Notes: a model not told the origin generated them from the letters alone. A stretch of 10,874 nucleotides of DNA from a bacterium (GCA_021163745.1 JAGGTM010000033.1:1-10874), one strand, 5' to 3'; shown: positions 1 to 6,550, counted from the stretch's first letter. A program made the numbers and translations.

Positions 1-45
1 CCAAAATCCAAAATTCAAAACAAATTTATCTCAAATCTCAAAACT

Positions 46-149
46 CCCGCTCCAAAGGAGCGAGGCTCGCCCAGTAAAACTGGGCGGCCCGCTCCAAAGG
101 AGCGAGGCTCGCCCAGCCCTACTTTTGTTCCAAAAGTAGGGCTGGGCGG
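46..149. repeat. Tandem pair of GC-rich hairpin modules
   Basis: Two modules lie end to end, 46-87 and 88-149. Each begins with the same 29 bases (46-74 and 88-116, identical) and ends with the same 8 bases, ctgggcgg (80-87 and 142-149). Each has a small hairpin, gctcc-aaa-ggagc (49-61 and 91-103), and a second stem started by cgcccag. In module 1 that stem is 7 bp with loop taaaa (68-86). In module 2 it is extended to 17 perfect base pairs (110-126 with 132-148, loop gttcc). The modules therefore differ only in what lies inside the second stem. Flanks 32-42 and 150-160 share the 11-mer caaatctcaaa. No T-run follows, so this is not a typical intrinsic terminator, and no reading frame is evident. 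Confidence 0.8.
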
Positions 150-242
150 CAAATCTCAAATCTACATCTCAAAAGTCAAATCAATTTAAGCTCAAAGCGC
201 AAAGCGCAAAACTCAAAACTACAGCGCAAAGGGTAAAGCTTA
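150..242. repeat. A-rich heptamer array (AAAGCGC / AAATCTC units)
   Basis: This stretch reads as successive, mostly 7-base units of the form AAA plus three or four variable bases: AAATCTC, AAATCTA, AAAAGTC, AAAGCGC, AAAGCGC, AAAACTC, AAAACTA, AAAGGGT, AAAGCTT, with a few shortened units between them. The motif CTACA interrupts the run at 161-165 and 219-223. No open reading frame of gene-like quality is present. The segment from 186 (ttaagctcaaagcg) recurs with few changes at 8128 and, in inverted form, at 8250-8291, so this is a dispersed family and not local low complexity alone. Function unknown. Confidence 0.7.
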
Positions 243-395
243 TTATTAAAAATCCTAAATTCAAAATCCTAAATCCTAAACAAATTCAAAATTCAAATGT
301 TCAAAATTCAAAACTTTAATTTCCTTAAATCTTGTTTTAAATTTTGAATTTTGATATTGTTTGTAATTTGTAATTTGGAATTTGGAATTTTAGCA
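243..395. repeat. AT-rich inverted repeat with 7-base periodicity upstream of pilC
   Basis: The left half is A-rich and built of 7-base units (AAATTCA, AAATCCT). The right half is T-rich with the reciprocal units (TAATTTG twice, GAATTTG, GAATTTT, about 364-391). Bases 301-319 pair with 337-354 as an 18-bp perfect stem with one bulged C (314) and a 17-base loop. The first 25 bases of the window (ccaaaat units) have the same A-rich composition and could pair with the distal T-rich part. I see no convincing sigma-70 promoter here for pilC and no Shine-Dalgarno sequence before its ATG. Confidence 0.65.
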
Positions 396-406
396 AGTTC
401 TCTATT

Positions 407-1636
407 ATGCCAACTTATTTATATAAGGCAAAAACCGAAAAAGGTGAAACAGAAGTAGGAATTCGAGAGGCAAGAAGCGAGGAGGATTTGGCTCATATTT
501 TAAGAGAAAATGGTTTAATTTTAATTGCTTCGGAGGTCGCAGAGACAAAAAAGAAAGGGGGCGCGGCGAGTTTTTTTGAAAATTTATTAACCAGGGTCAG
601 AGGTGTGCCGCTTAAGGAAAAAATGATATTTGCCAAACATTTATCTGTGATGATAAAAGCAGGTGTTTCTTTAGATTCTTCTTTGCAAATATTAGCAGAA
701 CAGACAAATAATTATAAGTTTAAAGAAATTATTAAGGATTTAAGCAGTCAAATTAGAAAAGGGGTGTCTTTCTCGTATGCGTTATCTAATTATCCTAATG
801 TATTTGATAATCTTTTTGTCTCTATGGTAAAAGTTGGAGAAGTCAGCGGTACTTTAGAAGAGGTGTTGAGGTTATTGGCGGAACAAATGAGGAAAGAAGA
901 TCAATTAAGATCGAGAGTAAAAGGAGCAATGACTTATCCTGCGGTAATTTTAATAGCAATGACAGGAATAGGAATTTTCATGATGGTATCAGTAGTCCCA
1001 AAACTGATGACTACCTTTAAAGAATTAAATGTTGAGCTTCCCTTAACTACCAGAATTATAATCAAGACAGCAATTTTTTTTCAACATTATTTAGTTTTTG
1101 GGGTAATTTTTATTGTTATAGGTATATTTTGTTTCAGGTTAATTTATAAAGTCAAAAAAATTAAATGCAAATTTCATTTAATTTATCTTAAATTACCCAT
1201 TTTTGGAGAGATTATAATAAAGGTTAATTCTGCTCGCTTTGCAAGAACAACCTCTTCTTTAATAGAAGCGGGGGTGGATTTAGTAAAAACTTTATATATT
1301 GCCTCAGATACATTAACTAATATTTGCTTCAAGGATTCTCTTATTTCTGCTGCTGAGCAAATAAAAAAAGGAAAAGCATTTTCTTATGCGCTATCTAATT
1401 ATCCGCATTTGTATCCTCCTATGGTTTTGCAGATGGTAAAAGTTGGTGAGGAAACTGGAACATTGGCAGATTCCCTGAAGACATTGGCAGAATTCTACGA
1501 AGAAGAGGTGAATAATATCACCAAAAATCTATCCTCTATTATAGAGCCGTTATTGATGATAATTATTGGTACTGCGGTAGGTTTTTTTGCTGTTTCTATG
1601 ATTCAGCCAATTTATTCTATAATGAGCGGAATATAA
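407..1636 (+). CDS. pilC: Type IV pilus / type II secretion inner-membrane platform protein PilC (GspF family)
   Basis: A polytopic inner-membrane protein that couples the assembly ATPase to insertion of pilin subunits into the growing fibre. At 409 residues it has the usual family length. Seen in order: a small N-terminal cytoplasmic domain (YLYKAKTEKGE, residues 4-45); a first T2SSF domain (about 75-198) with the GEVSGTL motif (144-150) and a membrane segment (about 175-198); a second hydrophobic segment (about 224-247); and a second T2SSF domain (about 278-400) with GEETGTL (347-353) and a C-terminal membrane segment (382-400). Both domains contain the identical nonapeptide FSYALSNYP (122-130 and 325-333). 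The ATG at 407 fits the canonical N-terminus although no ribosome binding site precedes it. Prepilin genes follow, as expected for a pilus cluster; pilB, pilT and a major pilin would have to lie outside the window. Confidence 0.95.
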   Translation: MPTYLYKAKTEKGETEVGIREARSEEDLAHILRENGLILIASEVAETKKKGGAASFFENLLTRVRGVPLKEKMIFAKHLSVMIKAGVSLDSSLQILAEQTNNYKFKEIIKDLSSQIRKGVSFSYALSNYPNVFDNLFVSMVKVGEVSGTLEEVLRLLAEQMRKEDQLRSRVKGAMTYPAVILIAMTGIGIFMMVSVVPKLMTTFKELNVELPLTTRIIIKTAIFFQHYLVFGVIFIVIGIFCFRLIYKVKKIKCKFHLIYLKLPIFGEIIIKVNSARFARTTSSLIEAGVDLVKTLYIASDTLTNICFKDSLISAAEQIKKGKAFSYALSNYPHLYPPMVLQMVKVGEETGTLADSLKTLAEFYEEEVNNITKNLSSIIEPLLMIIIGTAVGFFAVSMIQPIYSIMSGI

Positions 1637-1641
1637 AGACA

Positions 1642-1676
1642 ATAAATTAAAACAAATTTTCTTTTGTTTTATTTAT
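1642..1676 (+). promoter_or_regulatory. AT-only stem-loop between pilC and the first prepilin gene
   Basis: Bases 1642-1656 pair with 1663-1676 (ATAAA, one bulged T at 1647, then TAAAACAAA), with loop ttttct. That gives 14 base pairs, all but one A-T. It sits 5 bases after the pilC stop and 21 before the next ATG. It could be a weak attenuator, an mRNA stability element or the 3' end of a processed transcript. The near absence of G-C pairs makes a strong terminator unlikely. Confidence 0.35.
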
Positions 1677-1697
1677 ACATAGAATCGGACAACAAAA

Positions 1698-3461
1698 ATG
1701 GGAAACACTTTAGTAATTAAATTTTATAAAAATGGATTTTCTCTTATAGAGATTGTAATAGGTGTTGCGCTTTTTTTAATTATTGCTTTGGGGGTTTACG
1801 GTGCTTTTAGGTTGAGCGTGAAGGTTGTGCATCAGTCAAAAGCAAGGATTACTGCAATAATGTTGGCAAATGAAAGAATAGAAGAGGTAAGGAACCTCCC
1901 CTACAATGATATAGGGACTGTTGGAGGAATTCCTTCTGGGGATATTCCCCAGACAGAGAATGTTGTTAAGAATGGAGTAGTTTTTACTGTAAAGACTACA
2001 ATTAGTTATGTTGACGATCCATTTGATGGAACTGCTCCAGATGATTCTGTCCCCAATGACTACAAAAGAGTGAAAGTTAAAGTTTTTTGGTCCGGTCTCT
2101 TTGAGGGAGAGGTAGTTTCTATTACTGACGTTGCCCCAAAAGGTTTAGAAAGTACAGTTGGGGGAGGAAATTTATTAGTTTCTGTATTTGACGCATTAGG
2201 AAACCCAATTTCTCAAGCAGATATACATATAGCAAATAACAATGTTGATCCGCAAATTGATGTAGTTTATCAATCAAATGATAACGGCCAATACCTTGTA
2301 GCTGGAGCGCCTACTTCTACAGAGTCGTATGAGATTACTGTTAGTAAATCGGGATATTCTACCGATAGAACTTACGGAAAAGATGAAGTAGTAAATCCGT
2401 TAAATCCTCATGCAACAGTATTGGAAGGGCAATTGACCCAAATAAGTTTTTCTATCGATAAGTTATCTAAGTTTAGTATTGATACATTGTCTTGTTGGGG
2501 AAGCGATGACTTTTCTGATTCTTTTTTAGATACAAGCAAGGTTTCGTATTTTGACGATGTAGATGTTGGGGAAGGAAGGGTGGTTTTATCTACTTCTACA
2601 ATCGGGTATGTTTCGACCGGGAATTTAATTTCCAAAGAGATAAATCCAGACAGTTTAATCAAATGGGATAAATTTACATTTTCCGACGAAGAGCCATCTG
2701 GCACAAAAATTACATATCAACTTTATTATTCTACAAATACCTTATGGTCTTTAATTCCGGATTTCGATTTGCCCGGGAATTCTGTTGGCTTTGAGAGCTC
2801 TCCGGTAGATATTTCTAATTTATCTACGAGTACATATTATAAATTAAAAGTAAAAGGGAATCTTTCCACAGATAATTCCAGTACCACACCGGTTCTATGC
2901 AACTGGCAGGTTTCTTGGAAGAATAATATTCCCGTTCCTATTCCGAATGTTTCGTTTCATATAAGAGGAAACAAAATTATAGGAACAGATATAAATGATG
3001 ACCCTTGTTATAAATACAGTGCCACTTCTACTACAGATTCAAACGGGCATATAGATATTTCGGATTTGGAGTGGGATAAATATACTTTTACTATTAAAGA
3101 AGAAGATTTAGACCTTGTTTCAACAGATCCTATTTCTGACCCTGTGGGCGAAGATATAGAGCTTTTACCCGATACCACATTGGATGTAAAACTATATTTA
3201 GAGGCACAGAATAGTTTGCTGGTCACAGTAAAAGATGGAGAGAATTTGAAAGGCATATTTAATGCACAAGTAAAGTTGTACAATTTAAGCTACGATAAAA
3301 CTCAACTGACTAATGAGGATGGACAAGTTATGTTTATTCCTTTAGATACGGGAACTTATAACTTAGAAATACAAGCAGAGGGATATCAAAGTTATTCAGG
3401 AACAGTTGATATTTCAAAGGATCAAACTATTGCAATTAATTTAACCCCCATAGAGTCATAA
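1698..3461 (+). CDS. Large PilV/GspI-like minor prepilin with multi-domain extracellular head
   Basis: A 587-residue prepilin. The class III leader ends at G13, followed by FSLIEIVIGVALF with the conserved Glu at E18 (position +5), a hydrophobic helix to about residue 43 and the PilV/GspI-like stretch LANERIEEVRNLPY (57-70). Ordinary members are about 120-200 residues; here the head continues for some 400 more. Visible modules: a carboxypeptidase-regulatory/CnaB-like beta-sandwich (157-253, with SNDNGQY and YEITVSKSGY); a larger sandwich (262-408) beginning DDFSDSFLDTSK, with C266 and C401 that could pair; and two more regulatory-like sandwiches (412-501 with TTDSNGH, 504-583 with TNEDGQV and YNLEIQAEGY). 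The last base of the stop codon is the first base of the next gene (TAATG), implying translational coupling. The class call rests on the N-terminus and gene order; the modules are judged by eye and their ligand is unknown. A role as pilus tip or adhesin is inference. Confidence 0.85.
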   Translation: MGNTLVIKFYKNGFSLIEIVIGVALFLIIALGVYGAFRLSVKVVHQSKARITAIMLANERIEEVRNLPYNDIGTVGGIPSGDIPQTENVVKNGVVFTVKTTISYVDDPFDGTAPDDSVPNDYKRVKVKVFWSGLFEGEVVSITDVAPKGLESTVGGGNLLVSVFDALGNPISQADIHIANNNVDPQIDVVYQSNDNGQYLVAGAPTSTESYEITVSKSGYSTDRTYGKDEVVNPLNPHATVLEGQLTQISFSIDKLSKFSIDTLSCWGSDDFSDSFLDTSKVSYFDDVDVGEGRVVLSTSTIGYVSTGNLISKEINPDSLIKWDKFTFSDEEPSGTKITYQLYYSTNTLWSLIPDFDLPGNSVGFESSPVDISNLSTSTYYKLKVKGNLSTDNSSTTPVLCNWQVSWKNNIPVPIPNVSFHIRGNKIIGTDINDDPCYKYSATSTTDSNGHIDISDLEWDKYTFTIKEEDLDLVSTDPISDPVGEDIELLPDTTLDVKLYLEAQNSLLVTVKDGENLKGIFNAQVKLYNLSYDKTQLTNEDGQVMFIPLDTGTYNLEIQAEGYQSYSGTVDISKDQTIAINLTPIES

Positions 3462-4456
3462 TGAATTGCTTAAAATCACAATTTAAAAAATATCGAGGAT
3501 TAACCTTAATAGAGACGCTTGTGGCTTTGGTTATTTTTATGATATCTATGGGTGCGGTGGTAGGTTTTACTGTGAATATCTATCGTTCGTATAGTTATAC
3601 TTTTGCTCAGGCAAGGGCGGTAAATGAGGCAAGAAAAGGAATACAGACAATGGTAAAGGAATTAAGGGAAGCAAAGATGGGAGACGATGGTTCATATATT
3701 CTTGAAAAAGCAGATGATTACGAGATTATTTTTTATTCTGATGTTGACAAAGATGATAAAACAGAAAGAGTAAGGTATTTCATTTATGACAGCAAATCTG
3801 AGAGCAAAACTTGTGTGAGTTATTCTTCTGGAGGGTCCTGCAACGTAGATTTTTTAAATTTTTCATCCTCTCCCATTGATTCTGCCAAAGTTAATGTATG
3901 TGTAGAAGGTGATTTGAACGAAATAAATGAATATGTAGATATTTATGCGGACGGAGAGTATCTTGGGAAAATTTGCGGCACTGGGTGTGGCCAATGTCAG
4001 GGCGTATGGCAAGGATGTACTGATTTTGATGTTACTTCTTTGGCATCAGATGGTTCTATTTCTTTTACTGCTGATTCTTCTTGGCAGGTTAATTCATTTT
4101 GCGACTGGCAGGAAGAAGACCATTCCATAAAAGCAAAATTTGATTTCTCTTGGACAGAAGAATCTGTCGGACAAGAGGTTAGTTTAAAAAAAGGAGTGAT
4201 TGAACCTACTGGTGATCCAATTTCATATCCATCAGACCAGGAGAAAATTTATACTATAAGTAAATATATAAGAAATACATTGCCCGTTTTTAGGTATTTT
4301 GATGAAGAAGGGAATGAGCTTTCTCCACCTGCTAGGTTGGAAGATGCAAAATTGGTAAAAGTTCATTTAACTGTTAATGTAGACCCAAACAGGCCTCCTG
4401 ATGATTTTAATTTAGAGTCCAGTGTACAAATTAGGAATTTAAAAACAAATTTATAA
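3461..4456 (+). CDS. PilW/GspJ-like minor prepilin with cysteine-rich domain insertion
   Basis: A 331-residue prepilin. The leader ends at G13, then LTLIETLVALVIFMISMG with Glu at E18 (+5). The helix runs into NEARKGIQTMVKELREAK (55-72), typical of GspJ/PilW, where a long N-terminal helix is followed by a beta head. Head strands appear at 86-110 (YEIIFYSDVDKD to VRYFIYD) and resume at 237-330 (VSLKKGVIEPTGDPISYP and VHLTVNVDP). Between them, about 113-236, lies an extra module with eight of the protein's nine cysteines (118, 127, 147, 172, 176, 179, 186, 214), including CGTGCGQC. Its strands, such as YVDIYADGEYLG and SISFTADSSWQV, suggest a secreted beta-sandwich. Start and upstream stop share one base. 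In GspI-J-K systems J binds I and K, so this protein probably bridges its two neighbours at the pilus tip; that is by analogy. Confidence 0.85.
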   Translation: MNCLKSQFKKYRGLTLIETLVALVIFMISMGAVVGFTVNIYRSYSYTFAQARAVNEARKGIQTMVKELREAKMGDDGSYILEKADDYEIIFYSDVDKDDKTERVRYFIYDSKSESKTCVSYSSGGSCNVDFLNFSSSPIDSAKVNVCVEGDLNEINEYVDIYADGEYLGKICGTGCGQCQGVWQGCTDFDVTSLASDGSISFTADSSWQVNSFCDWQEEDHSIKAKFDFSWTEESVGQEVSLKKGVIEPTGDPISYPSDQEKIYTISKYIRNTLPVFRYFDEEGNELSPPARLEDAKLVKVHLTVNVDPNRPPDDFNLESSVQIRNLKTNL

Positions 4457-4512
4457 AGCTGGAATATATATTGATTGAGGGTTCCCCGATTCCTGTTGGA
4501 GAAAAGATTGAG

Positions 4513-4520
4513 AGGGGGTG
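4513..4520 (+). promoter_or_regulatory. Strong Shine-Dalgarno-like site, possible alternative start of the PilX-like gene
   Basis: AGGGGGTG could pair with all eight bases of the anti-Shine-Dalgarno core (UCCUCCAC read 3' to 5'), using one G-U pair. It ends 4 bases before an ATG at 4525 that is in frame with the PilX-like gene and would add 24 residues. It is the best such site in the window; most other starts have none. It may set the true start or be a chance purine run. Confidence 0.4.
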
Positions 4521-4596
4521 GCACATGCTTTTAGAAGATAGAAATCTTTTTCTTGGAAAATACCCTAACCGAACTTTATCTCTAACTTCTAAATAT

Positions 4597-6141
4597 ATGA
4601 ATTCAAAAAAAAATGGTACCATTATTATTTTGGTTCTGGTATTCGGGACAATATTTTCTATTCTTTTAGCAGGTTTCTCTGGTTTTATTTTGCTTCAATT
4701 AAAACACTCAAAAGAGAAAGTTGCCTGGTATCAAGCATTAATTGTTGCTGAGGGAGGGGTAAATTATTACAGATGGCATCTTGCACACGCCCCAGAAGAT
4801 TTACAGGATGGAAATGATTGGTGTTGCAATGAAGACCCATCTTTAAGTTTAGAGGATTGTGGGAATGTATGCGGTCCTTATATTCATTCTTATTATGATC
4901 CTGAAGGAGGGGAGATTGGAAAATTTAGTTTACAAATCTATGGCAAAAAACAATGTGGAGAGATTACTTCTATTTCCATTGTCTCTGTTGGTTGGAGTAA
5001 TGATTTTCCAAACGTAAAGAGAAAAGTTAAGGTTAAGTATGTAAAACCCACAGTAGCAGATTTTGCTTATTTATTAAATAGTAATGTATGGGCGGGTTCA
5101 GATAGAGTAATTAAAGGCCCTTATCATTCTAATGGAGGGATTAGGATGGACGGAAGGAATAAATCTCTGGTCAGTTCTGCTTCGTCTGACTGGATATGTA
5201 CTTGTTCTTTTGGATGTAAGGCGCCTTCTTGTTTGGAAAATTCTTGCCCTGATGTTTGTGTCTGGGATGGATCTTCCTGTAAATGTCCGGGCGTATTTAC
5301 CACTGCAAATGGTAATGAAGAATTGTTTGATTTCCCTGTTCCTCCTTTTGATTTTAGTGGAATTACCATGGATTTGAATCACATTAAAAATTTAACTCAA
5401 TCAGGAAAAGGAATATATTTATCCCCTTCTTCTACCGGAAAAGGGTATCATATCATTTTAAAGCAAGACAGGAGCATAGATGTTTATGAAGTTACTAATT
5501 TAAGTTCTGTTTGTGCTTATGACACAGAAAATGGTTATCATTGCGAGAGTTCGGTTATTTCCGGAGAAAATTTTAAAGGAAATTATTCTATTCCTTCTGA
5601 TTGCGGATTAATTTTTACAGAAGACAATGTTTGGGCTGAGGGAGAAGTAAATGGAAAAATTGCTTTAGTTTCTGCAGATTTAATAAATCCAAACAAAGAA
5701 ACAGATGTTTGGTTGGTTGGAAATATTACCTATATTCACGATGATAATTCAGATGGATTGGTTTTATTGGCTCAGCACAATAATTTAATTGGATTATATG
5801 TTCCCGATAATATGGAGTTAGACGGAATTTATATTGCACAAACCGGTCATTTTGGAAGAAATCATTATCCTTGCTGGCCGTGGTGGTGGGGAGGGAGTTG
5901 CGCTTCCTGTTCCAGTTGCCCCTCAGAGAGATACAGATCATATCTAAAGATATTGGGGTCTATAGTGTCCAATGGAAGGGTGGGAACAAAATGGAGTTCT
6001 TCTAGCGGAACTTGGGTTTCAGGATTTAATACCAGAGAGAATATTTATGATCCTTTTCAAAGTTATAATCCTCCCCCATTTCTTCCCTGTATATCAGAGC
6101 AACATTTATTTAGAGAGTGGGAAGAGATTACTGAGAAATAG
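4597..6141 (+). CDS. PilX/GspK-like, cysteine-rich pilus tip protein
   Basis: From the chosen ATG the product has 514 residues and starts NSKKNGTIIILVLVFG, a PilX-type N-terminus: short basic leader, one hydrophobic helix (8-34), then AWYQALIVAEGGVNYYRW (43-60), matching the family pattern of Tyr/Ala-Ala-Glu-x-Gly. No Glu stands at +5 after G7, as in GspK, which fits a tip position. The head holds the motif GPYHSNGGIRMDG (174-186) and later strand-rich repeats (VWLVGNITYI, GIYIAQTG, LGSIVSNGRVG) suggesting a beta-helix or beta-roll. It has 21 cysteines, clustered at 201-230 (eight) and 426-441 (four, in CWPWWWGGSCASCSSC). The C-terminus, NPPPFLPC then REWEE, resembles Parcubacterial PilX-like proteins as I remember them. 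In-frame starts at 4525 (ATG, strong Shine-Dalgarno) and 4471 (TTG) also exist; I prefer 4597 because leaders in this family are short. Confidence 0.85.
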   Translation: MNSKKNGTIIILVLVFGTIFSILLAGFSGFILLQLKHSKEKVAWYQALIVAEGGVNYYRWHLAHAPEDLQDGNDWCCNEDPSLSLEDCGNVCGPYIHSYYDPEGGEIGKFSLQIYGKKQCGEITSISIVSVGWSNDFPNVKRKVKVKYVKPTVADFAYLLNSNVWAGSDRVIKGPYHSNGGIRMDGRNKSLVSSASSDWICTCSFGCKAPSCLENSCPDVCVWDGSSCKCPGVFTTANGNEELFDFPVPPFDFSGITMDLNHIKNLTQSGKGIYLSPSSTGKGYHIILKQDRSIDVYEVTNLSSVCAYDTENGYHCESSVISGENFKGNYSIPSDCGLIFTEDNVWAEGEVNGKIALVSADLINPNKETDVWLVGNITYIHDDNSDGLVLLAQHNNLIGLYVPDNMELDGIYIAQTGHFGRNHYPCWPWWWGGSCASCSSCPSERYRSYLKILGSIVSNGRVGTKWSSSSGTWVSGFNTRENIYDPFQSYNPPPFLPCISEQHLFREWEEITEK

Positions 6142-6147
6142 ATCCGC

Positions 6148-6208
6148 ATTCCTTCCCTTAATCTTCCTATCTGACTTCTGTCGGAGGGGGAGATATGGGG
6201 GAATTTTT
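6148..6208 (+). terminator. Likely intrinsic terminator of the pilus gene cluster
   Basis: A long imperfect hairpin starts 7 bases after the PilX-like stop. The inner stem pairs 6170-6175 with 6180-6185 around loop ttct, including one G-U pair. The middle stem pairs 6161-6168 with 6187-6194. The outer part pairs 6155-6157 with 6197-6199 and 6148-6152 with 6200-6204, with small internal loops and some further G-U pairs. Five T residues (6204-6208) follow on the plus strand. The minus-strand side lacks a T-run, so it is better suited to the pilus genes than to rpsT, which converges on it. Confidence 0.6.
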
Positions 6209-6219
6209 AGGAATCTAAG

Positions 6220-6483
6220 TTAAGATAACTTGTTTATTAACCTAGTCAATCTTGACTTTTTTCTGGAGGCAGTGTTTTTCTTAATTACCCCTCGTTTGGC
6301 TGCTTTGTCTATTGCCTTATAAACGGATGGCAGAAGTTTTTTTGCTTCTTCTTTTTTATTTTCCAATATCAATTTTCTGAACTTTTTGATTAGTTCTCTC
6401 ATTTTTCTTTTTCTTTTTAGGTTTATTGCTTTTCTTTTTATATTCTGTTTCAATGCTTTTTTGGCGGATTTGCTAACAGGCAT
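6220..6483 (-). CDS. rpsT: 30S ribosomal protein S20
   Basis: An 87-residue, strongly basic, helical protein that binds 16S rRNA early in small-subunit assembly. The N-terminus MPVSKSAKKALKQNIKRK and the conserved stretch AIDKAAKRGVIKKNTASRKKSRL (residues 57-79) are diagnostic, and the length equals that of typical S20. The frame stays open upstream to an ATG at 6552, but that codon overlaps the predicted -10 box, so a transcript from that promoter could not include it; the start at 6483 also fits the family N-terminus. It is convergent with the pilus genes (78 bases between stops) and divergent from ruvA. S20 represses its own translation in E. coli; whether that holds here cannot be seen. 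Confidence 0.96.
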   Translation of the reverse strand: MPVSKSAKKALKQNIKRKAINLKRKRKMRELIKKFRKLILENKKEEAKKLLPSVYKAIDKAAKRGVIKKNTASRKKSRLTRLINKLS

Positions 6484-6502
6484 ATAGTTTAAGAATATTA
6501 TT

Positions 6503-6536
6503 GCTTTTCCCCGAAGAAAAGAGGAAAGAGAAAAGC
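6503..6536 (-). promoter_or_regulatory. Leader hairpin of the rpsT mRNA
   Basis: On the minus strand the predicted 5' leader contains gcttttctct (6536-6527) and ggggaaaagc (6512-6503), which can form a 10-bp stem with two G-U pairs and a 14-base loop, ending 19 bases before the rpsT start. A shorter alternative pairs the same 3' side with a nearer cttttc (6521-6516). Two mutually exclusive stems in a ribosomal-protein leader could be an autoregulatory site, but low sequence complexity makes chance pairing possible. Confidence 0.3.
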
Positions 6537-6550
6537 GATAAGTAATACTC

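Noticed and set aside
46..116. Two identical 29-base direct repeats separated by 13 bases, resembling a minimal CRISPR array
   Set aside because: The spacer is far too short, only two copies exist, the inter-repeat bases complete a hairpin with the repeat, and no cas gene is nearby.
332..376. Possible pilC promoter (TTGTTT, TTGAAT or TTGATA with TATTGT or TAATTT)
   Set aside because: Either the hexamers are poor or the spacing is wrong (14 bases), and the region is repetitive, so such matches are expected by chance.
2408..2704. Minus-strand open frames inside the prepilin, PilX-like, ruvA and DUF11-like genes
   Set aside because: They lie wholly opposite clear coding genes, have no family-like sequence and no ribosome binding site; they are by-products of the real frames.
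3744..3749. Perfect TTGACA inside the PilW-like gene
   Set aside because: No -10-like hexamer at 16-18 bases; it encodes part of DVDKD.
4471..4596. TTG start at 4471 for the PilX-like gene
   Set aside because: It has no Shine-Dalgarno sequence, gives a 49-residue leader and needs a rare start codon, while two in-frame ATGs fit better.
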